A stretch of DNA of 42,311 nucleotides from CAYONQ01 sp964405375 (GTDB lineage: Bacteria; Planctomycetota; Phycisphaerae; Sedimentisphaerales; Anaerobacaceae): the NCBI GenBank assembly GCA_964405375.1, contig CAYONQ010000014.1:1-42311 (forward strand), written 5' to 3'. Below are positions 17,049 to 24,802 of the stretch, piece by piece. How positions within the stretch are numbered: position 1 is the first letter of the stretch; the number at the start of each line of letters is the position of its first letter. The translations under genes were made by a program, and so were the position numbers. The notes below the pieces were generated by a model. The model was not told the DNA's origin. It worked only from the letters and a program-made list of their open reading frames with translations, and did not search any database.

Positions 17049-18077
17049 TCAATTTCGCTCCGAAGCTTTCATTTTGCCGCTATCGGCTTTTGACGTATCA
17101 AGAAAGTCACTAACAATGCTCGCAGCCCTGTTAACGTTTTCATCTGCTAATTGGAGGTTTTCGCACAGCTTCGGGTCGATTTTGTCCAAACCACCCGTCG
17201 TGGTGCTGGAAATGATATTCTTGAGTTCGGATATCGGCGCCATCAATTGATGGCAAACCGCAATGATAAGCTCTCTTTTTAGCCGATTTTGCTTCTCTAA
17301 TTCCTGATTTAACGTTCTAAGGTCATCCTCTGTTTGCATACGTTCTGAAATGTCGCGAGCTATTCCGGCGACCGCAACCTGCTTTCCGTCTTCGTCTCTA
17401 ATGATTGACCTTGAAAGAGAAACGGGAAATATGCTGCCGTTTTTGCGCTTGTGGTAAAACCCGACTTCCCAGGCGCTTCCAACAGAGCGGGTTTGGAAAA
17501 CGCTTCTGGTATTCTTATTCTGAAGCTTTCCTATCCAGAGAATATTACTGTCTTCCCCGATAATCTCCTGCTCTTCGTATCCGTAAGTTTCACAAAATGC
17601 TTTGTTGACGAAGACAATCTTGTTCTCCACATCGGTAATATAGACGCTCTCGTCGGTGCTCATAACAGCACCTGACAGCAACTGTACCCGTTCCTCCGTC
17701 TTCTTATGTTTGATGGTGTTCTCAACCGTTATTGGAACAGTTTTAAGGTAGTTTCGTTGGGGGTCTTTTGTCAGATAATCGTAAACACCGGCCTTCCAGG
17801 CCTTAACGGCTATTTCTTCGTCACCTACCCCGGTGACAAGTATAATGGGGGTATTCTTTACCAAATCCAGGATATTAAATGCCGTTCCGTCTCCGAGTGA
17901 GTAGTCGGAAATTATAATGTCAAATCGCTCGGAAGCCAGTATGTTCTTAGCTTCTGAAACAGACCCGGCCACAGTGCAATCATACGAAAGCTTTTTTTCT
18001 TTCACCATTCGCATAAAGGCCTTCTGGTCGAGCTTATCATCTTCAATCAGCAAAATTTTATATCTTATATTTTCCAT
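17049..18077 (-). CDS. Receiver-PAS-HisKA protein lacking an ATPase domain
   Basis: A 342-aa protein. The receiver at about 5-120 (EDD, Asp58 in ISDYSLGDG, Lys104) is followed by a PAS domain at about 135-245 ending in ARDISERM, then a coiled segment and a HisKA-like dimerisation domain with His276 in AVCHQLMAP. It stops about 65 residues after the His, with no N box, G1 or G2. The next gene begins 17 bases later, so there is no leftover ATPase sequence. It could act as a phosphotransfer or adaptor protein phosphorylated in trans by a neighbouring kinase, or by heterodimerising with one; this is inference. The start at 18077 gives the natural receiver N-terminus and sits four bases after the upstream receiver gene. 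The longer reading from 18104 would overlap that gene. Confidence 0.8.
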   Translation of the reverse strand: MENIRYKILLIEDDKLDQKAFMRMVKEKKLSYDCTVAGSVSEAKNILASERFDIIISDYSLGDGTAFNILDLVKNTPIILVTGVGDEEIAVKAWKAGVYDYLTKDPQRNYLKTVPITVENTIKHKKTEERVQLLSGAVMSTDESVYITDVENKIVFVNKAFCETYGYEEQEIIGEDSNILWIGKLQNKNTRSVFQTRSVGSAWEVGFYHKRKNGSIFPVSLSRSIIRDEDGKQVAVAGIARDISERMQTEDDLRTLNQELEKQNRLKRELIIAVCHQLMAPISELKNIISSTTTGGLDKIDPKLCENLQLADENVNRAASIVSDFLDTSKADSGKMKASERN

Positions 18078-18081
18078 AGTA

Positions 18082-18498
18082 TTATCCCACATACGGTAAT
18101 TCACTTAAAATCCAGTACAGATTAATCGTCCTGATTGCCTCCGTGAACTTCTTATTATCTACGGATTTGACTATGTAACCGGCAACACCAAACTTGAAAC
18201 TTTCAACTATATTCTGTTCTTCCTTGGATGTGGTCAGCACTACAACAGGAATGCTTTTCAGTATCTCGTCTGCTTTTACAATTTTCAGAAACTCGATGCC
18301 ATTCATCCTCGGCATTATCAAATCAAGAAGAATAACACACGGTTTCGCATTGCTGTCTCTTAAATACTCTAAAGCTTGCTCGCCATTGAGCTTGCGAACC
18401 AGTTGATTGGCAATTTCCAGGTTCTTAAATGCGCGTTTGACCATCATCGCATCTACATTATCGTCTTCAACGAGCATTACTGGTCTGGAGTTCTGCAT
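18082..18498 (-). CDS. Single-domain response regulator, Rcp1-like (copy 1 of a tandem pair)
   Basis: A 138-aa stand-alone receiver. It has the acidic pocket VEDDNVD (11-16), phospho-acceptor Asp59 in ILLDLIMPRMNG, a Thr switch residue in LTTSKEEQ and Lys in YIVKSVD. The NGEQALEYLRD and LPRMNGIEFLKIVK type sequence is that of Rcp1-like regulators, which take phosphate from phytochrome-type kinases. It has no output domain, so it probably relays phosphate within this block. It is a close copy of the next gene upstream. Its first 32 bases overlap the end of that gene, exactly as that gene overlaps the kinase before it. Confidence 0.92.
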   Translation of the reverse strand: MQNSRPVMLVEDDNVDAMMVKRAFKNLEIANQLVRKLNGEQALEYLRDSNAKPCVILLDLIMPRMNGIEFLKIVKADEILKSIPVVVLTTSKEEQNIVESFKFGVAGYIVKSVDNKKFTEAIRTINLYWILSELPYVG

Positions 18499-18928
18499 CT
18501 CTAACCCTCTTTTCTTCTTTTGTCAATTCACTCAAAGTCCAGTACAGGTCAATTGTCCTGACTATCTCAACGAATTTCTTATAATCAACGGTCTTGACCA
18601 TATAACCGGCGACACTGAGCTTGAAACTTTTAACTATATCCTGTTCTTCTTTTGATGTGGTAAGAACCACAACAGGAATCTTTTTCAGCAGTTCATCCGC
18701 CTTTACGATTTTCAGAAATTCGATTCCGTTCATCTTCGGCATATTCAAATCCAGAAGGATAAGGCAGGGGCTTGCATTATTCTTATTCCTTAAATATTCC
18801 AACGCTTCTTCGCCGTTGGATGTGTGGACCAGTTGATTTGTAATCTTTAGGTCCTTAAGTGCACGTTTAACCGTCATCACATCCACACTATCGTCTTCAG
18901 CTAATAATATTGGCCTCGAGTCTTTCAT
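18467..18928 (-). CDS. Single-domain response regulator, Rcp1-like (copy 2 of a tandem pair)
   Basis: A 153-aa stand-alone receiver from ATG 18928. It has AEDDSVD, phospho-acceptor Asp60 in ILLDLNMPKMNG, LTTSKEEQ and YMVKTVD. It matches the downstream receiver at most positions, with long shared runs such as MNGIEFLKIVKADE and IPVVVLTTSKEEQ. The start is set by homology to its twin. A longer reading from 18985 would add 19 residues coded inside the kinase gene. The stop codon of the upstream kinase is the TGA inside the GCTGAAGAC that codes Ala-Glu-Asp of this receiver, giving a 32-base overlap and tight translational coupling. It is probably the direct partner of the transmembrane kinase. 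Confidence 0.92.
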   Translation of the reverse strand: MKDSRPILLAEDDSVDVMTVKRALKDLKITNQLVHTSNGEEALEYLRNKNNASPCLILLDLNMPKMNGIEFLKIVKADELLKKIPVVVLTTSKEEQDIVKSFKLSVAGYMVKTVDYKKFVEIVRTIDLYWTLSELTKEEKRVRDAELQTSNAR

Positions 18929-21314
18929 CTTTAATCTTCCTTTCCTGCTTGGGTAACGTAAAGAAGAATGTACTTCCCTTGCCATGTTCTGACTGTACCC
19001 AAATCTTTCCGTTATACATCTCTATAATTTTCTTCACTACGGTCAATCCTACCCCCGTACTTTCAAACTCATCTCGTGCCGATAAGGTCTGGAATATCTT
19101 GAAGATTCTCTCGAAATACTTTTCTTCGATTCCGGGGCCGTTGTCGGCGATGCTAAACTTCCAAAAGCCGTCCTCCTCGACACAGCCGATTCTTATCTCG
19201 CCCTGCGGTTTGTCCATATATTTAACGGCATTGCTTATCAGATTCTGAAAGACCTGTATGATACGGGTCTCTTCAAGCTCAACTGTGGGCAGTTCATCTT
19301 CGATTGTGATTTCAATCTTCTCCGGTGCAGCGACCATATCGATAACTTCCGGCACAAGCGCCTTAAGGTCCACCTGAACTATTTCCTCTTTGACACGCCC
19401 GACCCTGGAATACTGAAGCACACCCTCAATAAGATTGTGCATTCGGTCCACCCGCCTCAAAAGCAAGCCCATTTGCTCTTTACCTTCATCATCGAGCTTA
19501 TCCGCATAATCGGTTGATATCCAGTTCACTAATGTGCCGATACCCCTAAGCGGAGCTTTTAAATCGTGTGACACCACGTATGCGAAATCTTTCAACTCCT
19601 GATTAATGCTTTCCACTTCTCTGAGAAGCTGGGCTTGTCGCTCTTCGGCCTTTTTACGCTCGGTGATATCACGGGCGATTGCTATGATGTAATCTTCCTT
19701 CTCCTGACTTATGTACCTCAGACTTGCCTCTGCAAAAAACGTTGTCGCATTCTTGCGCCTGTACCGACCCTGCAGAATAACATCTCCCTTAAGTTTCAGC
19801 TCTTTGATGTGCTTCTGCCACGAGGATTCGCCCGGTATAAGCTCATTGATGTCCTTGAGAGTCATATCGAGTAATTCTTCTCGCGTATACTGAAGGGTAC
19901 TGCATGCTCTATCGTTTACATCCAGGAACCTGCCCCATTGGGGCTCTATAACAAAAATACAGTCATTCGACCGCTCTATTTGATTCCGGAACAATCGCAG
20001 TTTTTCTTCCGCTTGCTTGTGTTCTGCTATCTTGCCCAGCTGGTCGGCGACCGCACCTAACAAATCTCGCTCTTCTTTAAGAAACGGGTCCTTGACATCT
20101 TCACCTTTTTCTCCGAAGTAGTAAATCTCGATACTTCCTGCTTTATTTCCCTCCACCTTGATATGAGCACGCTGACTCAACTCACTTTTTTCGAAATTGT
20201 CTGTCTTATATTGTATCCCGTCGAAGGTGATTACTACACAGGTGCTGTCGGGATACTGATGTGCATTACGAATCAGATAGACTGTCTCCTGGAATATTTG
20301 CCCTAATGAAATCTGCGGCTGCTCGACGAGCTTGCTCAGCCCGTAAAAACAATTAAGCTGCTTAATATGCTGTTGTAACTTTTTCTGGACCGATGAGCGC
20401 TCCGCGATTTCCCCTGCGAGTTTTACATTTATAGATGACAATTCTGATGTGCGCTCGTTGACCTTGACTTCCAGTTGCTCCTTGGAGGTACTTATCTGTT
20501 TGCAGCTTTCGCTTAATTGCTCTTCTCGTTTCTTTAATGCCTCGGTCATAGTGTTAAACTGGCGGGCAAACCGGCCAATCTCGTCCTGAGACTTCACCTC
20601 TACCATCTGAGTAAGGTCACCGGATGCTATTCTGACGGCGGCGTCGGTCATCTGCCTGATTGGCTTCATTATTATCCGGACAAATCCGAATGAGAAGATA
20701 ATGCCGCATCCTATCATTATCAGCGTCAACAGAATAATCCCCTCAAGCACAGTTCCTAAGCTGTTTAAGATATTGCTCAGGGTTAATCCGACCTGAACCG
20801 TTCCCCTTATATGGGCAGAGGACTGCTCCTCCTCCAACTCCGGCACTATTGCCCCCATCTCGGCAAGACTGACCTTCCTGGCAACGATTGGACAGGAGAA
20901 GTTGTAAATCGGATTGGCAAATCTGTCTTTGGTAGAAGAGACATCGAGATCTCTAACACGGCGGGCCTTTTCTTTCAGATAAGTCATCTCCGGTACTTCA
21001 ACGGCTGTCTTCTCTACCAGGGTTTCCCCCTCTTCATCCTGAATAACAACATAGACCACATCCTCTGTCTGCATAACCCCTTCGACTAACTCATTTAAAA
21101 CTACTGTATCTTCGGTCAGGACGCTGTGTTTTGCACTGTAACTTAAGTTTTCACAGATTGTCTTTCCTTTTGTTTGCAGGTTTTTGACGAAAATGGCCCT
21201 GGTTCTTAAATAAAAGAAGCCGGAACTGACGATTGTTGTAAGGATGATAGCAAAGATAATGGCTTCAATTATCCTCGTTTTTAATCCGGTGCTATGAAAT
21301 AGTTTACCAATCAT
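18897..21314 (-). CDS. Transmembrane sensor kinase: periplasmic sensor-HAMP-GAF-like-PAS-HisKA-HATPase
   Basis: An 805-aa inner-membrane histidine kinase. A first membrane helix at about 14-36 is followed by a periplasmic sensor region of about 140 residues, a second helix at about 178-203, and a HAMP domain (RIIMKPIRQMTDA to about 260). A coiled coil comes next, then a GAF-like region (about 325-440) and a PAS domain (about 445-560, ending in ARDITERKKAEE). HisKA carries His583 in VVSHDLKAPLRG, and the full HATPase has NLISNAVKYM, DNGPGIEEKY and STGVGLTVVKK. It is the only kinase of the block with an external sensor, so it is the likely input point. It is followed by two Rcp1-like receivers and preceded, 37 bases upstream, by a gene for a tiny exported peptide. 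Confidence 0.92.
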   Translation of the reverse strand: MIGKLFHSTGLKTRIIEAIIFAIILTTIVSSGFFYLRTRAIFVKNLQTKGKTICENLSYSAKHSVLTEDTVVLNELVEGVMQTEDVVYVVIQDEEGETLVEKTAVEVPEMTYLKEKARRVRDLDVSSTKDRFANPIYNFSCPIVARKVSLAEMGAIVPELEEEQSSAHIRGTVQVGLTLSNILNSLGTVLEGIILLTLIMIGCGIIFSFGFVRIIMKPIRQMTDAAVRIASGDLTQMVEVKSQDEIGRFARQFNTMTEALKKREEQLSESCKQISTSKEQLEVKVNERTSELSSINVKLAGEIAERSSVQKKLQQHIKQLNCFYGLSKLVEQPQISLGQIFQETVYLIRNAHQYPDSTCVVITFDGIQYKTDNFEKSELSQRAHIKVEGNKAGSIEIYYFGEKGEDVKDPFLKEERDLLGAVADQLGKIAEHKQAEEKLRLFRNQIERSNDCIFVIEPQWGRFLDVNDRACSTLQYTREELLDMTLKDINELIPGESSWQKHIKELKLKGDVILQGRYRRKNATTFFAEASLRYISQEKEDYIIAIARDITERKKAEERQAQLLREVESINQELKDFAYVVSHDLKAPLRGIGTLVNWISTDYADKLDDEGKEQMGLLLRRVDRMHNLIEGVLQYSRVGRVKEEIVQVDLKALVPEVIDMVAAPEKIEITIEDELPTVELEETRIIQVFQNLISNAVKYMDKPQGEIRIGCVEEDGFWKFSIADNGPGIEEKYFERIFKIFQTLSARDEFESTGVGLTVVKKIIEMYNGKIWVQSEHGKGSTFFFTLPKQERKIKDERLEANIIS

Positions 21315-21351
21315 CGTAACAGTGCCCCTTTATTCGTAAACCTTCTTTGCT

Positions 21352-21510
21352 TTATCCAAAAGTACTGGTGGAATATCCAGTCGCGACAAGCGCAAAATAG
21401 CTCTCCAGCTCACTCGATTTTGACTCCTGTTCTTCCGCAAATAACTGCATGTTAGAACCAAATACCAGTAAAACAACTGCAGACACATATATTAATTTTT
21501 TTGTGAACAT
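21352..21510 (-). CDS. Small exported peptide encoded just before the sensor kinase
   Basis: A 52-aa product from ATG 21510. The N-terminus is a convincing signal peptide: FTKK, a hydrophobic core (IYVSAVVLLVFG) and a likely cleavage after QLFA. This would leave a mature peptide of about 27 residues, acidic at first and ending in GYSTSTFG. An AAGGGGGGC ribosome-binding site precedes the ATG, resembling the leader of the response regulator gene upstream. A longer reading from 21579 would overlap that gene. I do not recognise the family. The position between a receiver gene and a periplasmic-sensing kinase suggests a ligand or accessory factor for that kinase. A decayed gene end is the alternative. 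Confidence 0.55.
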   Translation of the reverse strand: MFTKKLIYVSAVVLLVFGSNMQLFAEEQESKSSELESYFALVATGYSTSTFG

Positions 21511-21554
21511 AAGCGCCCCCCTTACAAAACCATCAGTGACCATTAGTGGCTTTG

Positions 21555-21953
21555 CTATTCGCTTGTCGCTTTTACACACTTCTCTAATTTTTTCTTGATG
21601 ATTTTGCCCAACTGCATCGGGTCGAAGGGCTTTGTAATATAATCATCAGCGCCCTCGTACAGCGCCTGTCCTACCTCGCTCATCATCCCTTTGGCTGTCA
21701 GCATAAACACGGCAATATCATTTGTAGTTTCGTCATACTTCAATTCAGACAGGACCTTCAGGCCGTCCATCTCCGGCATCATCCAATCCAGCAAAATCAC
21801 ATCAGGTCTTTTCTCGCGGGCAAGTTCAAGACCGCTCGGCCCGTCTACAGCCAGGTAAACCTCAAAGCCATCTAATTTCAGGTTATATTCCAACACTCTC
21901 CTGATATGCTCCTCGTCCTCAATAACCAAAACAGCAATTTGTTTGCTCTCCAT
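21555..21953 (-). CDS. Single-domain response regulator (CheY-like)
   Basis: A 132-aa stand-alone receiver: IEDEEHIRR acidic pocket, phospho-acceptor Asp56 in VILLDWMMPEMDG, Thr in MLTAKGM and Lys in DDYITKPFDP. It is closer to PhoB/OmpR-type receivers than to the Rcp1-like pair downstream, and has no output domain. An AAGGGGGCG ribosome-binding site lies nine bases before the ATG. It opens the transcription unit that continues with the small peptide and the transmembrane kinase. The roughly 700-base region upstream should hold the promoter. Confidence 0.92.
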   Translation of the reverse strand: MESKQIAVLVIEDEEHIRRVLEYNLKLDGFEVYLAVDGPSGLELAREKRPDVILLDWMMPEMDGLKVLSELKYDETTNDIAVFMLTAKGMMSEVGQALYEGADDYITKPFDPMQLGKIIKKKLEKCVKATSE

Positions 21954-22652
21954 AATATCGCCCCCTTACAAGCTCCACAGAGCTGTCGGTTTTTACAGTC
22001 ACAAATAAAACCTAATGCCCCATTTAAGCTCCTACAAAGACATACGGTTCTTGCCTCATTTGCTTGATAAAACTATCGGCATACAAGGTTATCGCTTTCA
22101 GAAAAAAATGCTTTTGGTACAGTATTAGAACTTCTTTCACAACGTTTTAAGCGGGGGAAACCCACATTTTTGATGTATATTCGAGCTTTCCAACCGCATA
22201 TTAACCCTGAAGAACAGTGCAATGGTGAAACTACCCCTGGTCACCTGCAGTGAACCTTGTCCGGCAACGTCCGACTTAATCGAAATTTATCGTTAAAAAT
22301 CATAGGATGCTCCTCATTAAGCACCTTCTTTTATCCCTTACAAACCGGTTCTTCTTTGATGGTCTCTTTCCGGTGATGCCTTGTTATAAAAAATTGTTCT
22401 GCGGAGCGCTCTAAGGAGCCCCGGAAAAACGCTCCGCAGAATCTTATTTAAGGAGACATCAGGTTCATAAGACCGTCTCTCGAATCGACAATGGCCAAAA
22501 GGAGGATTATTAGCATATTTCTCGATTTAGACCTGAAATTTGCTATTTATCAGGCAGTAAAAAGATATGAAAGGATTAATGCTGTAGCAGTGCTGATATG
22601 AAGCGCTAATGAACACATTGCTGAAAGTTGTTGAGCGGCTTACTTAACAGAA
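21954..22652. other. Long intergenic region within the signalling block
   Basis: About 700 bases without a convincing gene. It should contain the promoter and leader of the downstream receiver-peptide-kinase unit and the terminator of the upstream NarL-type gene. Apart from the strong hairpin at 22397-22441, a smaller interrupted inverted repeat is visible at about 22239-22257 (GGTCAC, spacer, GTGAACC). I did not recognise a known riboswitch consensus. Confidence 0.5.
22397..22441 (-). terminator. Strong stem-loop, probable terminator of the NarL-type regulator gene
   Basis: Perfect 12-bp inverted repeat (TTCTGCGGAGCG at 22397-22408 and CGCTCCGCAGAA at 22430-22441) around a 21-base loop that itself contains GCTC/GAGC. 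On the minus strand the stem is followed by CAATTTTTTA, a T-run suited to intrinsic termination, about 210 bases after the stop of the regulator gene. It may also be a structured regulatory element. Confidence 0.6.
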
Positions 22653-23303
22653 TTAGAACTCCGCAGACGTTAAACCGTGCTGGATAGCGTATTTGGTCAG
22701 CCTCGCCACGTTGTGGATATTCAGCTTGTTCATTATTTGACGACGATTGGCATCGACGGTCTTGGGGCTTACATGCAGCTGCAGGGCAATCTCTTTGGTG
22801 GACTTGCCTTCCGACAGAAGCTGGGTTACCCTGCGCTCTCTGTCTGTCAGAACAGAGGAAATTGAGACCGCTTCTGCGGGAACTGCATTTACGTAATCAT
22901 CAACCACGATGCTGGCTATTCGCGGGCTCAGGTAGATTTCATTTGCCGTCATTACGGTGCGAATTGCACGTATAAAATCATCGGTAAGGCACGTCTTGAG
23001 CACATAGCCCGACACGCCTGCTTTAAGCATATCTACGACAAAATGCCGGTCGGAGTGTATCGACAATGCTATTACCTTGACGCTGGGCATCTTTTCAACA
23101 ATCTGCCTCGTGGCTTCAACGCCGTTTAAGTTTGGCATAGTAACGTCCATAACGACCACATCCGGCAGCAGCTCTTCAGCAAGTTCCACCGCTATTTGCC
23201 CGTCTTCGGCCTCGCCAACTACCTCCATATCGGACTGCTTTTCAATTAAGGCCCGCAGACCATCGCGCACAATTCCATGGTCGTCTGCAATTAATATCTT
23301 CAT
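22653..23303 (-). CDS. NarL/FixJ-family response regulator (receiver-LuxR HTH)
   Basis: A 216-aa transcription regulator. The receiver at 1-120 has ADDH, phospho-acceptor Asp53 in VVMDVTMPNLNG, Ser in ALSIHSD and Lys in YVLKT. A LuxR-type helix-turn-helix at about 150-210 has LTDRERRVTQLLSEGKSTKEIA and SPKTVDANRRQIMNKL. Its start overlaps the stop of the upstream kinase as ATGA, so the pair is translationally coupled and is almost certainly a cognate two-component system. It is the only regulator in the signalling block with a DNA-binding output. Targets are unknown; the block itself is a reasonable candidate. Confidence 0.94.
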   Translation of the reverse strand: MKILIADDHGIVRDGLRALIEKQSDMEVVGEAEDGQIAVELAEELLPDVVVMDVTMPNLNGVEATRQIVEKMPSVKVIALSIHSDRHFVVDMLKAGVSGYVLKTCLTDDFIRAIRTVMTANEIYLSPRIASIVVDDYVNAVPAEAVSISSVLTDRERRVTQLLSEGKSTKEIALQLHVSPKTVDANRRQIMNKLNIHNVARLTKYAIQHGLTSAEF

Positions 23304-24478
23304 ACTAACCCCCTTGCTCTTAGAGCATTGTTTTGATATTTTAGTGGCGCGGTCAGCGTGACACAGGTTCCCTGTCCTGGAGCGGATTTGATATCCACGT
23401 TGCCACCTAAGTACGCAAACCGTTCCCGTATGCTGAAAAGACCAAAGCCGCCCGTCTTACTCTCCAGCAAAAATGATTGCAGCTTAGATACAGAAAAGCC
23501 AACACCATCATCTTTAACGGTGACTCGCACTTTATCACCAGCTTTTTGAGTACGTACCTCCACTGTACTTGCCTTTGCATGCTTGACCACATTGACCAAA
23601 AGTTCCCGGACCGCCTGAAACAAAACAACACCAATCTGGTTATCAAGCTGTAAGAGGTGGTCGTCAGCAGTAAATTTGCATTTGATACCGTGCTTTTCCT
23701 GAACCTTTTCGGTGAGCCATTGTTTCACGGCGGTCTCAAAACCCAGCTCGTATAGCACGGGATTGCTGATTTCAAATGTCAATGAATGAATGCCCTGAAT
23801 TATCTGTTCAATTGCTGCACACACTTCATCCAGCGACGCTAATATGTCGCCCGAAGCTGATTCCCTTAGTGATTCTAATGTGAGTTTGGCCAGGGCCAGG
23901 TTTTGGCCAACGTGCTCATGTACACCTACCGCAAAACGTCGCCTTTCACGCTGCTGCGTAAGAAACAACTCAGAAGCCAGCGTCTTGAGCTGCGCCTGAT
24001 ATTCAAGAAGCTTCTTCTCGGCCAGCTTGCGCTCGGTAATATTATGTTGCGTTGAAACAAAATTTAATATTTTGCCGTTTTTATCTTTAACAGCGCTTAT
24101 CCTCACATAGCTTATGAATTCTGTGCCGTCTTTTCTTTTATTATGAATCTCTCCCTCCCAAAAATCCTGCTTTTCTACCGCATTCATTATCTGTTTGGTT
24201 GTCGCTTCCGGGGCAGGACCTGCATTAAAAATTGACGGATATTTCCCAACTAATTCCCCTTTACTATAACCGAACAGCTTATCCATAGAGTCGTTTGCAT
24301 ATAGAATCTCACCGTCGGAGGATGTAATAATTACTGCTTCTCTGCTTATTTCAATGGCTTTTAGAAGTTTGTCCTTCTCTTCTATCGGCTTGTCTGTGGA
24401 CTTGTCGGGCTTGAGTTTTTCGAGGCGCAAGCTTAAGTCCCGTCTCTGTTCACCGGTCTCTTTCTCGATATCTTCCAT
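23300..24478 (-). CDS. NarX-type sensor kinase: PAS-HisKA_3-HATPase
   Basis: A 392-aa cytoplasmic kinase from ATG 24478, chosen for its GGGAGG ribosome-binding site seven bases upstream. An N-terminal charged helix leads into a PAS domain at about 50-160 (ISREAVIITSSDGEILYAN, ending in QHNITERKLAEKK). The HisKA_3 dimerisation domain has QRERRRFAVGVHEHVGQNL with His187, and the HATPase has VRELLVNVVKHAKAS, DDGVGF and GGFGLFSIRERF. This is the usual architecture of kinases paired with NarL-type regulators. No membrane segment is seen. Stop and start overlap (ATGA) with its partner. Confidence 0.92.
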   Translation of the reverse strand: MEDIEKETGEQRRDLSLRLEKLKPDKSTDKPIEEKDKLLKAIEISREAVIITSSDGEILYANDSMDKLFGYSKGELVGKYPSIFNAGPAPEATTKQIMNAVEKQDFWEGEIHNKRKDGTEFISYVRISAVKDKNGKILNFVSTQHNITERKLAEKKLLEYQAQLKTLASELFLTQQRERRRFAVGVHEHVGQNLALAKLTLESLRESASGDILASLDEVCAAIEQIIQGIHSLTFEISNPVLYELGFETAVKQWLTEKVQEKHGIKCKFTADDHLLQLDNQIGVVLFQAVRELLVNVVKHAKASTVEVRTQKAGDKVRVTVKDDGVGFSVSKLQSFLLESKTGGFGLFSIRERFAYLGGNVDIKSAPGQGTCVTLTAPLKYQNNALRARGLV

Positions 24479-24802
24479 CGGCTTGCCTCCCGTCCCCCCT
24501 AATAAAACAAGGGGCACGATGGTAATATTCAAGATATCTTTATGTTAGGACAAAACTTTGCGGGGAATTCCACAGCTGTTACTTGGTCTGTTTGTCATGA
24601 AGTTCTTCCCCGAGAAGAAGATTAATTTAGCACCGATTCAGTTGTTGAGATAGACCCCACCATATTTTTCCCCTATATGAAGATGAATTCTACACACTCG
24701 TAGGAAAGCAAGTCAAGTAAAATTTCTGATTAATTGTAAATTTTTTTGATAAACTTTAAAGGAAAAAACCCGCCATTTTCAAGCCAAATATAACCCGAAG
24801 GG
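24479..24802. other. Intergenic region between acyl-CoA synthetase and NarX-type kinase
   Basis: About 320 bases without a gene. On the minus strand it holds the end of the acyl-CoA synthetase transcript and presumably the kinase promoter. A hairpin TAACCC/GGGTTA (24791-24805) includes the synthetase stop codon. About 20 bases beyond it lies a GGGTTTTTT run that could pair with the AACCC and act as a terminator. No convincing -35/-10 pair was identified. Confidence 0.4.

Noticed and set aside
22491..22601. A 36-codon plus-strand ORF (MAKRRIISIFLDLDLKF...) in the long intergenic region
   Set aside because: It has no ribosome-binding site, no recognisable family and sits in a region with all neighbours on the other strand; chance is more likely.
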